From positions 1-24,131 of the forward strand of contig DAOUPS010000004.1 in the NCBI GenBank assembly GCA_030626045.1: DNA of 24,131 nt, in the 5' to 3' direction. Position 1 is the stretch's first letter. Each line of letters begins with the position of its first letter. Below, piece by piece: positions 14,789 to 23,083 of the stretch. Source of the stretch: a bacterium (GTDB lineage Bacteria; Patescibacteriota; Minisyncoccia; Moranbacterales; DUUL01). Both the position numbers and the translations under genes were made by a program. The notes below the pieces were generated by a model, which saw only the letters and a list, made by a program, of their open reading frames with translations, searched no databases and was not told the DNA's origin.

Positions 14789-15244
14789 TTATTGCACTGT
14801 CTTTTCCGTTTCTTCTGGAACATTCTCCGTATCATCTGTTCTTTCTTCCGCTTTTCCTTCACTACTAGATTCATTCGGCTCCGCAACAATATCTAGTGGA
14901 TCTTTTGGATCTTCAGGATCTATTTCCCAAAAAAGTTCTCTTTGATCTCCAAAAAACGGGGGGTCATCAAAGCGCTTTCTACTTTCCTGAAGAATTGTGA
15001 TTACATCTTCTGTTCTCGATTTCATCTTCGGATAATTCTCCTTTTCCTGCTCAATACGAACTAAGACTTCGTTCGACGGTACAGGATTCTGAAAACAATT
15101 CCACCATGTCCACAACGAGACAATTAGAATACCAACAAAAAACAATATTGTGAAGTACCGTGTATTCAAATTGATATATGAACCGACTGCTTCAAAAAAT
15201 GCAGCCACTTGCTCTATTATTTTTTTTGTGTCTACTTTTTGCAT
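14789..15244 (-). CDS. Single-pass membrane protein in the PilP position
   Basis: A 151-residue protein with a cytoplasmic N-terminus of about 28 residues, one membrane helix (about 29-47, YFTILFFVGILIVSLWTWW), a short periplasmic or external helical part and a strongly acidic, disordered tail rich in Asp, Glu and Ser. It overlaps the 3' end of the pilO-like gene by 13 bases, so translation is probably coupled. By position it could replace PilP in the inner-membrane alignment complex of the type IV pilus, but no PilP lipoprotein signal or beta domain is visible. The role is inferred from context only. Confidence 0.7.
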   Translation of the reverse strand: MQKVDTKKIIEQVAAFFEAVGSYINLNTRYFTILFFVGILIVSLWTWWNCFQNPVPSNEVLVRIEQEKENYPKMKSRTEDVITILQESRKRFDDPPFFGDQRELFWEIDPEDPKDPLDIVAEPNESSSEGKAEERTDDTENVPEETEKTVQ

Positions 15245-15885
15245 AGTTTTACCGGAATAAACGAAATAAGAATTTTCCCTTCCGTATAACTTGGGAGCCT
15301 ATCTTCATCGGAAACCAGCCCCTTTGACCTTCTGCTCTTATCAATTACAACTGATTCGATCTGAAAAACATACGGTAAATTTTCCAATTTATAGATAAAC
15401 TTAAGAAATGATCTATAGTTTCCTTTTGTTGTAACTAATAAGTTGATTCTACTTTTTTCAAGTTGTTCTTGGCGTTTTTGTTCTTCAATTGCTTTTTTAT
15501 CTTGTCCAATAGCCGATACCTTGGCTCTTTTGGGGTCTGCCGTTTGATATTTAATTTCGACATCATTTCCTGCCTCACCTCCGATTGCTTCAATTCTTTC
15601 AATAAACATTACTTCCGCTCCACTTTTGATGAGAGCGTTTTCGAGAAGATCTTCGTTGTCCTTAATGTTTACCAGAAGATCAGAATAGCTTTTTGCTTTC
15701 GCAGCGTCTTGCTTTATTGACTCGAAATGGAGCTTATCTTCTTCAAATTCATCTTTCGAACTATACACTTTATTTATGCTGGGGATAATAACAAAGAACA
15801 TAACAAGCCCGATAGCAGCGCACATTACCAGTAAGGTGGTGAAAATAACTTTTTTTGTTTTACTGATTTCGTCCTTTTCGTCCAT
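15232..15885 (-). CDS. pilO: Type IV pilus inner-membrane protein PilO-like
   Basis: The 217-residue protein has a short cytoplasmic N-terminus, one membrane helix (about 13-35), a coiled-coil region (about 40-80) and a C-terminal ferredoxin-like fold with segments SRINLLVTTKGNYRSFLKFIYKLENLPYVFQIESVVI. That plan and the RSFLKFIYKLE helix are typical of PilO, which pairs with PilN in the periplasm and aligns the pilus machine. A basic, glutamine-rich linker (about 120-143) is inserted between coiled coil and fold. It begins 4 bases after the restored pilN frame ends, and no SD is present. Confidence 0.82.
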   Translation of the reverse strand: MDEKDEISKTKKVIFTTLLVMCAAIGLVMFFVIIPSINKVYSSKDEFEEDKLHFESIKQDAAKAKSYSDLLVNIKDNEDLLENALIKSGAEVMFIERIEAIGGEAGNDVEIKYQTADPKRAKVSAIGQDKKAIEEQKRQEQLEKSRINLLVTTKGNYRSFLKFIYKLENLPYVFQIESVVIDKSRRSKGLVSDEDRLPSYTEGKILISFIPVKLCKK

Positions 15886-15889
15886 AGTT

Positions 15890-16442
15890 TTATTTCTTTA
15901 TTACCGCTTTGAATTCAAAATCAATGTTTTCATTCATAACAAGGTTAGAGATCGGCGATTCAACATTAGTAAACATTTCATTTTTCTGAAGTTTTTTCTC
16001 AAATAGCAACAATGACTGCCGGTAGAAAGCAAACCCGCTGAGTTCAAGCACTTCGTCATTATCTTTAGATTTATAAATTGATAATTTTTTTCAAATAGAT
16101 ATCGTCAGGCACGCTACAGTTAATTTCATTGATGACATTCCAATAGCTTTTCTTGGTGGCTAAACCGCTTCTGATTTGTTCTGCATATTTACTGTATTGC
16201 TTTATCTCATTTTGAGACTTTCGAACTTCTTTAAATGAATCCGAATGAGTAAATTGAGTGGATTCCTTGTCGAAAACATCTTTCTGGATCATGATTGCTT
16301 GGTTACAGAACTGTAAGAATACCCAAAAGACTCCAAGCGAAAATAACGCAGTTGTTCCAATTTTGAAAATTATTCCGACGATGCGTAAACCTTTTAGTTC
16401 ATCCTTTTGTTCCGGCGGAAGAAGATTAATATTGATTTCCAT
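15890..16442 (-). pseudogene. pilN: pilN, split by a +1 frameshift at a run of seven A
   Basis: The first frame gives 123 residues with the PilN start MEININLLPPEQK, one membrane helix (about 27-47) and part of the periplasmic domain, then stops at 16071. The next frame continues the family's C-terminal fold without a start codon of its own (NDEVLELSGFAFYRQSLLLF, then MFTNVESPISN and IDFEFKAVIKK) and stops at 15890, 4 bases before pilO. Removing one A from the A7 run (minus strand, 16091-16085) joins the halves into a PilN of about 183 residues, the usual size. The cause may be a sequencing error, a recent mutation or slippage on the A-run. pilN overlaps the end of pilM by 17 bases. Confidence 0.85.
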
Positions 16443-17520
16443 GATCGCAACTTTTAAGAGCTAAACCGATAGCAGTGATATAACTTTGTGCTTCTTCTTT
16501 TGATATCGGCGGAATTCCTTTTGCCAGATTAATGTTTTCCCAGGGATTTCCTTGTATAACTTGTCTTCTGAGATGGATAGCCAAATATGGCAATAAACCT
16601 TTAAAATTGGATCCTCCGCCGCACAAGATCACTTTTCTTACTTTCTTTTTTGAGCTACTGCTAAGATTTTCATTATAAAAATTGATCGTTTTCTCAATTT
16701 CCTGAATTAAGGTCGTCAAAAGCGGACTATAAAAACATAACGCTTCTTCGCGCTCTTTTCTATTTGATCCAAGCCCAACCTTTGTCTTATAATGCTCCGC
16801 TTTATCCCATTCAATTTCATAATATTTCGCTACAGCATCCGTGAACATTTGTCCTGAAATATATCCGCTTGAAGAAAAAACCGGATATCCATTATGAAAA
16901 ACAAAATACCCTGTTCCCTCGATTCCAATATCAACAACTAGAACAGGATCATTTTCATTTTGGGGCAGAAGGCTTCTTTCTACAGCAATTGAATCTGCTT
17001 CTAAAATACAAACGCGCAAATCAGTATGTTCAATTGCTTCAATAAGACTGTCAATTATCCGTCTTGGTGAAGCCGCAACGAGAACTTTCATTTCTTTGTT
17101 CTCCTTTTTAACAATTTGCCAATCATAATACACCTCATCCACCGAAATAGGAATATTTCTTTCAACTTCCCATTTAATCGTTTCAGCAACCTCTTTCTCT
17201 GTCATTGTTGGAACGTCAATGATCCGAAGAAAAACTTTATTCTCCGGAATGGACAACGCAACAACACTTCCTTTGATCTTTCTGGCCGTATTTGACGCAA
17301 GAGCATCCTTGAGCACTTCTGAGAACTTATCCTTATCTTTGACTTCAAAATCATCAATTACTCCCCGCGGAAACTTTTTTTTCGCCCATCCTATCACCTT
17401 ATGCTTGCCCTTTTTTTGTTCGACCTGAAAGATCTTTATGTCTTTGTTATTGATATCAACATTAAATATTCGCGGTTTGAAAAAATAGGCAAGGTAGTGC
17501 TTTATAATTGAAAACTTCAT
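16426..17520 (-). CDS. pilM: Type IV pilus actin-like ATPase PilM
   Basis: From the ATG at 17520 the protein has 364 residues, the usual PilM length. PilM is a cytoplasmic FtsA-like protein that binds ATP and the PilN N-terminus (INLLP) and connects it to the motor. Seen are the N-terminal FNVDINNKDIKIFQV strand pair, WEVERNIPISVDEVYYDW, the phosphate-1 segment VVDIGIEGT, a SSSGYISG strand, and the adenosine-binding LCGGGSNFKGL. The frame is open 57 codons further upstream, but that stretch overlaps the preceding gene and is poor protein, so the ATG 11 bases after the upstream stop is preferred. No SD is present. Confidence 0.9.
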   Translation of the reverse strand: MKFSIIKHYLAYFFKPRIFNVDINNKDIKIFQVEQKKGKHKVIGWAKKKFPRGVIDDFEVKDKDKFSEVLKDALASNTARKIKGSVVALSIPENKVFLRIIDVPTMTEKEVAETIKWEVERNIPISVDEVYYDWQIVKKENKEMKVLVAASPRRIIDSLIEAIEHTDLRVCILEADSIAVERSLLPQNENDPVLVVDIGIEGTGYFVFHNGYPVFSSSGYISGQMFTDAVAKYYEIEWDKAEHYKTKVGLGSNRKEREEALCFYSPLLTTLIQEIEKTINFYNENLSSSSKKKVRKVILCGGGSNFKGLLPYLAIHLRRQVIQGNPWENINLAKGIPPISKEEAQSYITAIGLALKSCDHGNQY

Positions 17521-17530
17521 GTTTTTTTGT

Positions 17531-18985
17531 TTATAGATCTTCCCATAAATCAAGCTCATATTCCGTCCCGCTCGGAAAATATGGCGGGGGTGTATAGAGC
17601 AAATTGTTGTCAAAATAAAGATTTCTGGTGTTATATCCTGTTCCATCTGTCCATGCAAACCCGTACCGCTGATTCGTCGCGATTGATCCATAAACGGTGA
17701 TTTCGTCTTTATGATTGTTACAATACCAATTCCGCCCTACCCTGCCGTTTTGAGCCAGTAATGCCGCATCAATTTGCAAGTTATCTTCAGAATAAAGGCC
17801 TATTGAAATATCTTTTTCAGAAATTAGTCCGATAACATCCTGCCCGTCTGTATTCGTGTATGTAATATCATTATTGATATAAATATCCGTGTCAGTCCCA
17901 GAATCGAGATCAGCGGACGCAATCGTCAAGTGCGCCGTATCAATCTGCCCATCGACCCATAGATGGTTCTCTACAAAGATAAGCCCGTTGGACGGAAAAT
18001 CAAATACCTCCGCGTCTGACTCGTCATTAATGAGATATGATGAACTTCCATAATTAAGAACACGCCTGACTTCAACTTTGTCATCTGTTCGTAATGTTAA
18101 ATGATATCCTCTTACCGGAACATCCATCGTTGAACATTCATAGCTCCAAAGCGGAGGCGGCCATCCTGTCCATACCCATCCGCACGACTCGGTTTCATAC
18201 ATCTCTTCAGCAAAATATAAACCATCCGAGCTCGCTTCAGATTGAATTAGCGCCAGATCCGTTGTTACTCCGTTAAAATCAACTGCCGGAACAGGAAATT
18301 CTTTTCCGGCTAAAAAAACCTCATCTTCATTGGGCTGGGATGTCCAAACACCAGGCTTGGTACTGCCTGTATCAGGGTTAAGATAGTCTTCTACTGCGGA
18401 GGTAACAAGATTATTTGCCACACCGTCAAACCTAATCCCATTATTCGAATGGATTGGTCCCTGCACGTTTGTTCCGGATCCAAACCGCATTACATCGTTC
18501 GCAAGTACCGAATATTCACTCCACGAGGGTCTTCTGAATCGAACTTTTACCGCTTCGGTAACTCCTGTATGTCGATACGTCCATCCGGTCGACGTAACAT
18601 TTACAATTGTTGAATTCGGATTGGTAATCTCCACTCCAATACGATAACGGCCAATCGGCGTCCCATCCTTTTCCGTCACTTCGACTTCGTGCGGAGAACC
18701 AAGACCATATGTGCTTCCTGACTCCCAAAAATCTTTGATCTGTTGGGCATTCTTTCCGTCTAAATTTTGGGCCAGGTACCATTTATAAAAATATATTCCG
18801 GTTTCAGCAAGCTGAAGAGCCTGCTGATGCGAAGCTTCATCGGAACTTCTGCGCTGAGAAGATGCTACAAATACCAGAAGACCGGCCAGCAATGTAGTAA
18901 CAGCCGCCGTAGCGACTAACAAGTACGCAGCAATAAAACCTTTATTTTGCCTTGTTTTTGAAATGTTTTGATATTTTTTTTTCAT
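17531..18985 (-). CDS. PilX-like type IV pilus accessory protein with prepilin-type N-terminus
   Basis: A 484-residue protein with a basic, short N-terminus, a prepilin-like cleavage point NKG|FIAAY (Gly16-Phe17) and a hydrophobic helix (about 17-41). It lacks the Glu at position 5 of the mature part that most major pilins carry. Residues about 45-75 continue as an amphipathic helix, which fits the PilX N-terminal domain. The rest is a large, Trp-, Asn- and Asp-rich, beta-strand-rich ectodomain with recurring turns, likely surface exposed. It is the first gene of the pilus operon and has the promoter at 19045-19073. It may be a minor pilin, tip adhesin or assembly factor. Confidence 0.75.
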   Translation of the reverse strand: MKKKYQNISKTRQNKGFIAAYLLVATAAVTTLLAGLLVFVASSQRRSSDEASHQQALQLAETGIYFYKWYLAQNLDGKNAQQIKDFWESGSTYGLGSPHEVEVTEKDGTPIGRYRIGVEITNPNSTIVNVTSTGWTYRHTGVTEAVKVRFRRPSWSEYSVLANDVMRFGSGTNVQGPIHSNNGIRFDGVANNLVTSAVEDYLNPDTGSTKPGVWTSQPNEDEVFLAGKEFPVPAVDFNGVTTDLALIQSEASSDGLYFAEEMYETESCGWVWTGWPPPLWSYECSTMDVPVRGYHLTLRTDDKVEVRRVLNYGSSSYLINDESDAEVFDFPSNGLIFVENHLWVDGQIDTAHLTIASADLDSGTDTDIYINNDITYTNTDGQDVIGLISEKDISIGLYSEDNLQIDAALLAQNGRVGRNWYCNNHKDEITVYGSIATNQRYGFAWTDGTGYNTRNLYFDNNLLYTPPPYFPSGTEYELDLWEDL

Positions 18986-19024
18986 TTCTTTTTTATTTTT
19001 GTATTGTTTTTGACTTCCTCAAAT

Positions 19025-19073
19025 GTTGCACGGCCGCCGTACAACTATTAGTATGAGTATTGTACAATATCAA
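19025..19073 (-). promoter_or_regulatory. Pilus operon promoter with two palindromes
   Basis: Minus-strand TTGATA (19068-19073) and TAATAG (19045-19050) are 17 bases apart. A perfect 12-base palindrome TATTGTACAATA (19058-19069) sits in the spacer and touches the -35. A 9-bp imperfect inverted repeat (GTTGCACGG with CCGTACAAC, 19025-19045) lies at the start site. These look like operator sites or a 5' mRNA hairpin. Confidence 0.6.
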
Positions 19074-19116
19074 CATTTTTTAAAACGAGGTTCTAAAATG
19101 ATAGAATGATCTATTT

Positions 19117-20061
19117 TTACATGTGGCACATTTGTGAAAATATTCCGTCATCATTTCCTTCAAAAACATTTTCAAATAATGTGATAGAACTTGAGAAATA
19201 ATCCATTGGCGGCGTTCCTCCGCTCGGTCTGCTGCAGCATAGCCCAAAATCAGAATTTTTACGGATTGAATTGTTAGCCACTAATATCTCACCGGGAGGA
19301 TTTTTACCCCGATATTGGGCGTTGATTCCGCTTCCCTTATTAGATTTAATTTTATTATCTTTAATTTTGAGCTTCGCTCGACGCACTTCAAATTCAATGC
19401 CGCTTTCACTATTGCCATAAATTTCATTATCATAGATCTTGCCCTTTACTCTTGACCGCAGATCAATTCCCTCTTCATCGTTATCATAAATTTCATTCTC
19501 CTTGATGAATATTTTGCGTTTTCGAATATACAGAGCTTTTCCGTCTCCGTCGTATACTTTGCTGTCTTCAAGCGTAAAGATCTTTTTATTATTGCGATCG
19601 GCTTTAAGAACTTCAACTCCGATCTTATCTGATTTTTTTATTTTGCATTTTTTTATTGTTGCCTTGCAATTCTTATCCACAAGAACCCCTGTTTTGCCAT
19701 ACTTTACAGTAAGATTCTTGATCTTGGAGCCGTTTTTCATTTTCACGGCGTAAGAAAACTCATCGCCGGAAGAATCTTTGCCATAAATAATGGTCTTATT
19801 CTTATCTTCACCATATAATTTAACATCCTCCTCAATTTCCACTTTTTCATGATACTGGCCATTGTAAACAAATACTTTTCTGTGATTCTCACTTTTATTT
19901 GAAGCCGCTTCGACTCCTTCGACAATTGTGTTGTAAGGATGATCTTTTGTTCCATCTTCAGTGCCGGTATCATTGTCTATATCAACATATACATCATAAC
20001 TCCTTCCATATGCCACTATTGGAATTACAAGCATTACGAACACAAAAACAATTTTTTTCAT
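19117..20061 (-). CDS. Secreted right-handed parallel beta-helix protein
   Basis: A 314-residue protein with a signal peptide (about 1-19, MKKIVFVFVMLVIPIVAYG) and then repeated coils of the parallel beta-helix type. The start, DVYVDIDNDTGTEDGTKDHPYNTI with VEGV, is the typical entry of DUF1565/NosD-like helices. It is followed by regular turns such as ENEIYDNDEEGID, DNEIYGNSESGIE and DNKIKSNKGSGIN, one coil every 22-25 residues. Such proteins bind or cleave polysaccharides or act as surface adhesins. I see no clear polysaccharide lyase active site, and lysine content is high. It precedes the pilus operon in the same direction but is separated by its promoter. Confidence 0.85.
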   Translation of the reverse strand: MKKIVFVFVMLVIPIVAYGRSYDVYVDIDNDTGTEDGTKDHPYNTIVEGVEAASNKSENHRKVFVYNGQYHEKVEIEEDVKLYGEDKNKTIIYGKDSSGDEFSYAVKMKNGSKIKNLTVKYGKTGVLVDKNCKATIKKCKIKKSDKIGVEVLKADRNNKKIFTLEDSKVYDGDGKALYIRKRKIFIKENEIYDNDEEGIDLRSRVKGKIYDNEIYGNSESGIEFEVRRAKLKIKDNKIKSNKGSGINAQYRGKNPPGEILVANNSIRKNSDFGLCCSRPSGGTPPMDYFSSSITLFENVFEGNDDGIFSQMCHM

Positions 20062-20078
20062 ATTTTTTATAAAGGATT

Positions 20079-20163
20079 GTTTATAAACTAGCCGCGTCGT
20101 TCGCGAGCGACATGGCTAGCTTCCTGCCTCATCAGCCTCGCCCCGCCTTCCGCGAAAGGCGGG
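20079..20163 (-). mobile_element. Possible scar of an IS200/IS605 right end (omega-RNA-like 3' end)
   Basis: On the minus strand an 8-bp GC-rich hairpin (CCCGCCTT/AAGGCGGG, 20142-20163) is followed by GCTGATGAGGCAGGAAGC (20136-20119). A hairpin closed by CTAGCC/GGCTAG (20088-20119) then leads into TAGTTTATAAAC (20090-20079). The order GATGAGGCAGGAAGC, hairpin, TAGTT resembles the region after tnpB in many IS605 elements, from which omega RNA arises (recalled knowledge, not searched). No tnpA or tnpB is present, so this would be a remnant or non-autonomous copy. It ends 18 bases before the beta-helix ATG. Confidence 0.4.
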
Positions 20164-20425
20164 ATAGACAGACATCACTAAGAATTAGCATTTAGTGAGA
20201 ATTAGTTCAAAAAAAGCCCTATAAAAGAAATTATATAACAATTAAAGCATACTATATCCATTATGTAAATCATAATTTTATTTTCAGTGGATTGGATTTG
20301 ATTTTTCCGGCTTTTTACCATGAAGTTCCACAGGATATGGAGCTTTCAAGCAGGCTCTGAAGTTTTTCTGGCGCGTAAGTAAACCTCTAAAGAACAAGTA
20401 TTTAAGATCTTCGCCTCCGCAAGCC
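20164..20425. other. Gene-free stretch with small repeats
   Basis: I see no convincing gene here. AGAATTAG occurs twice (20181-20188 and 20198-20205), 17 bases apart, beside the inverted pair CACTAA/TTAGTG (20176-20197). The rest is AT-rich with short, poor ORFs. Confidence 0.4.
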
Positions 20426-20456
20426 AAAAAAGAAAAGGCTTTTCAAAATAAAAGCC
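20426..20456 (-). terminator. Rho-independent terminator after the 145-residue membrane protein gene
   Basis: Minus-strand GGCTTTT (20456-20450) and AAAAGCC (20443-20437) form a 7-bp hairpin with a 6-base loop, followed by TTTTCTTTTTT. It lies about 100 bases after the stop at 20558. Confidence 0.8.
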
Positions 20457-20508
20457 CTTCGTTATAAATCCGGCTTGGAGCTTGTTTTAAAAGCCTGCTT
20501 CCCACTAT

Positions 20509-20526
20509 CTGCCTGCCGATAGGCAG
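20509..20526. repeat. Short GC-rich palindrome
   Basis: CTGCCT (20509-20514) and AGGCAG (20521-20526) around GCCGAT, with overlapping alternative pairings nearby. It contrasts with its AT-rich surroundings and looks like a dispersed REP-type element, though only one copy is in the window. Confidence 0.4.
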
Positions 20527-20557
20527 TAGGCAAAAAAGAGATTCCTGGAACAGGCTC

Positions 20558-20995
20558 TTATTGCTCTTGTACAATAATGTTGGAAACTTCAAGCACGTTT
20601 TCCTCTATTTCAGATACAGCCACTTTAGAGAAAAGCTTCGCGGTCATTTCGTCTCCAACTTGAATAAGAGCCAGATCGCTTCTTCCGACAAGTAATTGTA
20701 CTTTAGAGAATGTTCCGTCCCCACGATCAGTCTCGATCGTGACAATGTTATCTTTAATTGTCAATACTGTTCCGGTGATCATGTCTATGCTCTTCTCCAT
20801 CGCCTGCCGCTCGCCGCCTGGCCGAATAACGGAATATATCTTGCTGGCTTGATGATTTCTGTTTTTAATTCTTTCTGCTTGCAATTCCAATGCAACAATC
20901 CCAAAAGCAATGTACGCAGAGAGAATTACGCCAATCGTTATAACAACAAACAACCCAAAAGATTTGTCAATTGCAAAACCATTTTTATTTTTCAT
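20558..20995 (-). CDS. Small single-pass membrane protein with extracytoplasmic or cytoplasmic beta domain
   Basis: A 145-residue protein with one membrane helix (about 12-35, SFGLFVVITIGVILSAYIAFGIVAL), a charged linker and a C-terminal beta-rich domain (about 70-142). The segment DMITGTVLTIKDNIVTIET resembles the small beta-barrel found in YajC and in DUF5666-like proteins. Length and topology are close to YajC, but the YajC sequence motif is not good enough to name it. It ends before a clear terminator, and the region upstream (20996-21112) holds no gene. No SD is present. Function unknown. Confidence 0.7.
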   Translation of the reverse strand: MKNKNGFAIDKSFGLFVVITIGVILSAYIAFGIVALELQAERIKNRNHQASKIYSVIRPGGERQAMEKSIDMITGTVLTIKDNIVTIETDRGDGTFSKVQLLVGRSDLALIQVGDEMTAKLFSKVAVSEIEENVLEVSNIIVQEQ

Positions 20996-21112
20996 TTTTT
21001 TATTTTTATTTTCTTTATTGGGGCTGTTCCCCAGCTAGCTTAATAATAACATTGCGCGATATTTATTGCAATATCTACAGCCTGCCTGATCTTTGCGAGG
21101 CTTTTTCTATTT

Positions 21113-21814
21113 TCAAAAGTTGAAGAAATCATTATCCAAAATGAGCTTTATTATGAAAAGCAAAGCTAAGTGAATGGGATAAAACCAATAAAAGAAATTT
21201 TTTGGCAAATGAATATTGATCTTGATTGCCGGAAAACCCAATATCAATCCTATGCCGAAAAGAGAGTACATTTGCAAGGGAGCGTTCGTAGCTAAAGCAA
21301 ATAAAAACGTTGCCATTAACTGGAATAAAATAACTAAATGTTTCTTTTTAAAAAAATAGAAAGAAAAGATCAGCAAGATCCCATATAGGCCATACTCTAC
21401 CGGGAGTACAACTGAAGTAATAAGAGGAAGAAGCATTAAAAAATAGCGTTTTGTATCAAAAAAGAACAGTGCTAGCAATCCCAAAGCAAGAGTGAAAATT
21501 ATATTAAGCTTGTCAAGAAAATCGAAGGCGAGCATAAAAGGGATTTGGGAGACAATTCCGAGTAATATGAGCCTGAAAAAATATTTCTTTAGATCGGAAG
21601 TAAAATGATACCCTTGCGCGATACTAAAAGCAAAAACCGGAAATGCCAACCTTCCGATGATTCTCGGCAGAGCCGCGCCCGGGAAAAACATAAATCCGAC
21701 ATGATCAACAAGCATGGTGATCATTCCCACCAGCTTCAAGATGTCGCCTTGCTCTTTGGTTAATAATTTTATCGGCACATGAACATTTGAGATATTCTGT
21801 TTTTTATGAGGCAT
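21113..21814 (-). CDS. TraX family membrane protein
   Basis: A 233-residue polytopic protein with about six or seven membrane helices. The N-terminal segment GDILKLVGMITMLVDHVG, then RIIGRLAFPVFAFSIAQGY and YFFRLILLGIVSQIPFML, is the signature of the TraX family. The family was named for the F-plasmid pilin acetylase but is widespread in chromosomes, often as an acyltransferase-like membrane protein. The conserved Asp-His (VDH) is present. An AAAGG abuts the ATG with no spacing, so the start is supported mainly by fit to the family. There is no conjugation gene nearby, so a role in modifying a surface molecule is more likely (inference). Confidence 0.88.
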   Translation of the reverse strand: MPHKKQNISNVHVPIKLLTKEQGDILKLVGMITMLVDHVGFMFFPGAALPRIIGRLAFPVFAFSIAQGYHFTSDLKKYFFRLILLGIVSQIPFMLAFDFLDKLNIIFTLALGLLALFFFDTKRYFLMLLPLITSVVLPVEYGLYGILLIFSFYFFKKKHLVILFQLMATFLFALATNAPLQMYSLFGIGLILGFPAIKINIHLPKNFFYWFYPIHLALLFIIKLILDNDFFNF

Positions 21815-21910
21815 CCTTTATAAATAAATTACTCTTGCAATTTGCCAATCCCCACAACTTTTCAGTTTGATTCCTGAGTGCCGCCCCGATCAGAAATGGC
21901 AGGAATAAAA

Positions 21911-22927
21911 TTACAGCCCCTTGAACATTGGCATTCCTGTTGATGGATTTACCGGAATATAAATAGTGCCTTCGCGATCCTTGAGCTCCCTAATGTAAAG
22001 ATAGTTCAAGTAATTCGGAGTCAGGCTTTCATTGATGATCCTTTGGGCATCACGCTGTCCGGCCGCCTCTATTCTTTTTCTCTCAGCCTCTTTGGTTTCC
22101 TTTTGCAGAACAAAATCATATCTTTGCGCTTCTTGTTCCGCTGTAAGTTTTTCTTGGATAGAATTGGATAATTTGGACGGCAAATTTACATTCCGCAACA
22201 AAACCTCTTCTACTACAATGCCACGCGGACTAATATCCTTTTTTAATTTCTCTAAGATCTGTTCCGCCGTTTCTTGCCTTTTTTCCGAATAAATGTCTTT
22301 GGCTTCATAGTTAGCGACAGTTTCCCTGATTCCGCTTCTTATACTTGGACGAATTATTTTTTGGACGTAATCAAGCCCGACATTTTTAAACACTTCCGAT
22401 GCTTGATCCTCTTTCAGACGGTATAGAACGGTCATGTCCAAATCAACCTCAAGTCCTTCCCTCGTTAACGCTTTGATCGCGTCAGCACCTTCAATATCAC
22501 CTTCCCCTTTCGTGATGCTCATCGTATATTCTTCCGTTCTTATGCTCATTTTAGTAACCACTGCCAATGGATTTTTCAGATGAAACCCTGATGACAGCTC
22601 TTTATCTTTCACTTTTCCAAAAAGATGATAAACACCGGTTTCACCGGCAGGAATGATCACAATAGAAAGAACCCCGACTATCAAAAAGAATAAAATGATC
22701 AAAATGACACTGCTTCTTTTTTTGAGCTTCCTGAGATCAAAACTAATATTCGGATTTACATTTATTGTGTTGTTTTCATTCATAGACTTTTTTTTGCCGA
22801 TCATAACCGCAAAAGGCAGAACAAGAGCGGCAAGGATTAAGAAGGGAATAATATTCTTTCCCAACGTTAAAATTAAAAATAGAAAAAAGAAGATCAAAGG
22901 TACCAGTAAATGCGTTTTTTGCCTCAT
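21911..22927 (-). CDS. SPFH/prohibitin-like membrane protein
   Basis: A 338-residue protein with three hydrophobic segments (about 7-22, 26-43, 72-92) and an SPFH (band 7) domain from about 90 to 270. Seen are IIPAGETGVYHLFGKV, GFHLKNPLAVVTKMSIRTEEY, LTREGLEVDLDMTVLYRL and IIRPSIRSGIRE, typical of prohibitins, then a helical AEQEAQRYDFVLQKETKEAERKR region that drives oligomer formation. Such proteins form ring-like membrane scaffolds and often hold FtsH-type proteases. The two extra N-terminal hydrophobic segments are unusual for prohibitins, which have one anchor. No SD or firm promoter was found, and no protease gene is adjacent. Confidence 0.9.
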   Translation of the reverse strand: MRQKTHLLVPLIFFFLFLILTLGKNIIPFLILAALVLPFAVMIGKKKSMNENNTINVNPNISFDLRKLKKRSSVILIILFFLIVGVLSIVIIPAGETGVYHLFGKVKDKELSSGFHLKNPLAVVTKMSIRTEEYTMSITKGEGDIEGADAIKALTREGLEVDLDMTVLYRLKEDQASEVFKNVGLDYVQKIIRPSIRSGIRETVANYEAKDIYSEKRQETAEQILEKLKKDISPRGIVVEEVLLRNVNLPSKLSNSIQEKLTAEQEAQRYDFVLQKETKEAERKRIEAAGQRDAQRIINESLTPNYLNYLYIRELKDREGTIYIPVNPSTGMPMFKGL

Positions 22928-23029
22928 AAATTATTGCTTTAATTGTCAAACTAATTGGATTTAAAAATTTTATAATTAAAGTTAAACTCTTCTCCGTTTC
23001 TTATTAACGAGTATAACATAGCTTTTACT

Positions 23030-23060
23030 AAAAAATAAAGCAGAGTTTTTAGACTCTGCT
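23030..23060 (-). terminator. Rho-independent terminator of the B12-type radical SAM gene
   Basis: AGCAGAGT and ACTCTGCT (23039-23060) form an 8-bp stem with a 6-base loop, followed on the minus strand by TTATTTTTT. Confidence 0.88.
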
Positions 23061-23083
23061 CTTAATTTTGCAATAATGTTGTA

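Noticed and set aside
17521..17691. 57-codon N-terminal extension of PilM
   Set aside because: It overlaps the upstream gene by 161 bases, has no PilM similarity, and the ATG at 17520 gives the family's normal length.
20088..20163. Second hammerhead, suggested by CTGATGAGGC on the minus strand
   Set aside because: There is no GAAA after a matching stem II and no suitable cleavage site. The segment fits the omega-RNA-like scaffold better.
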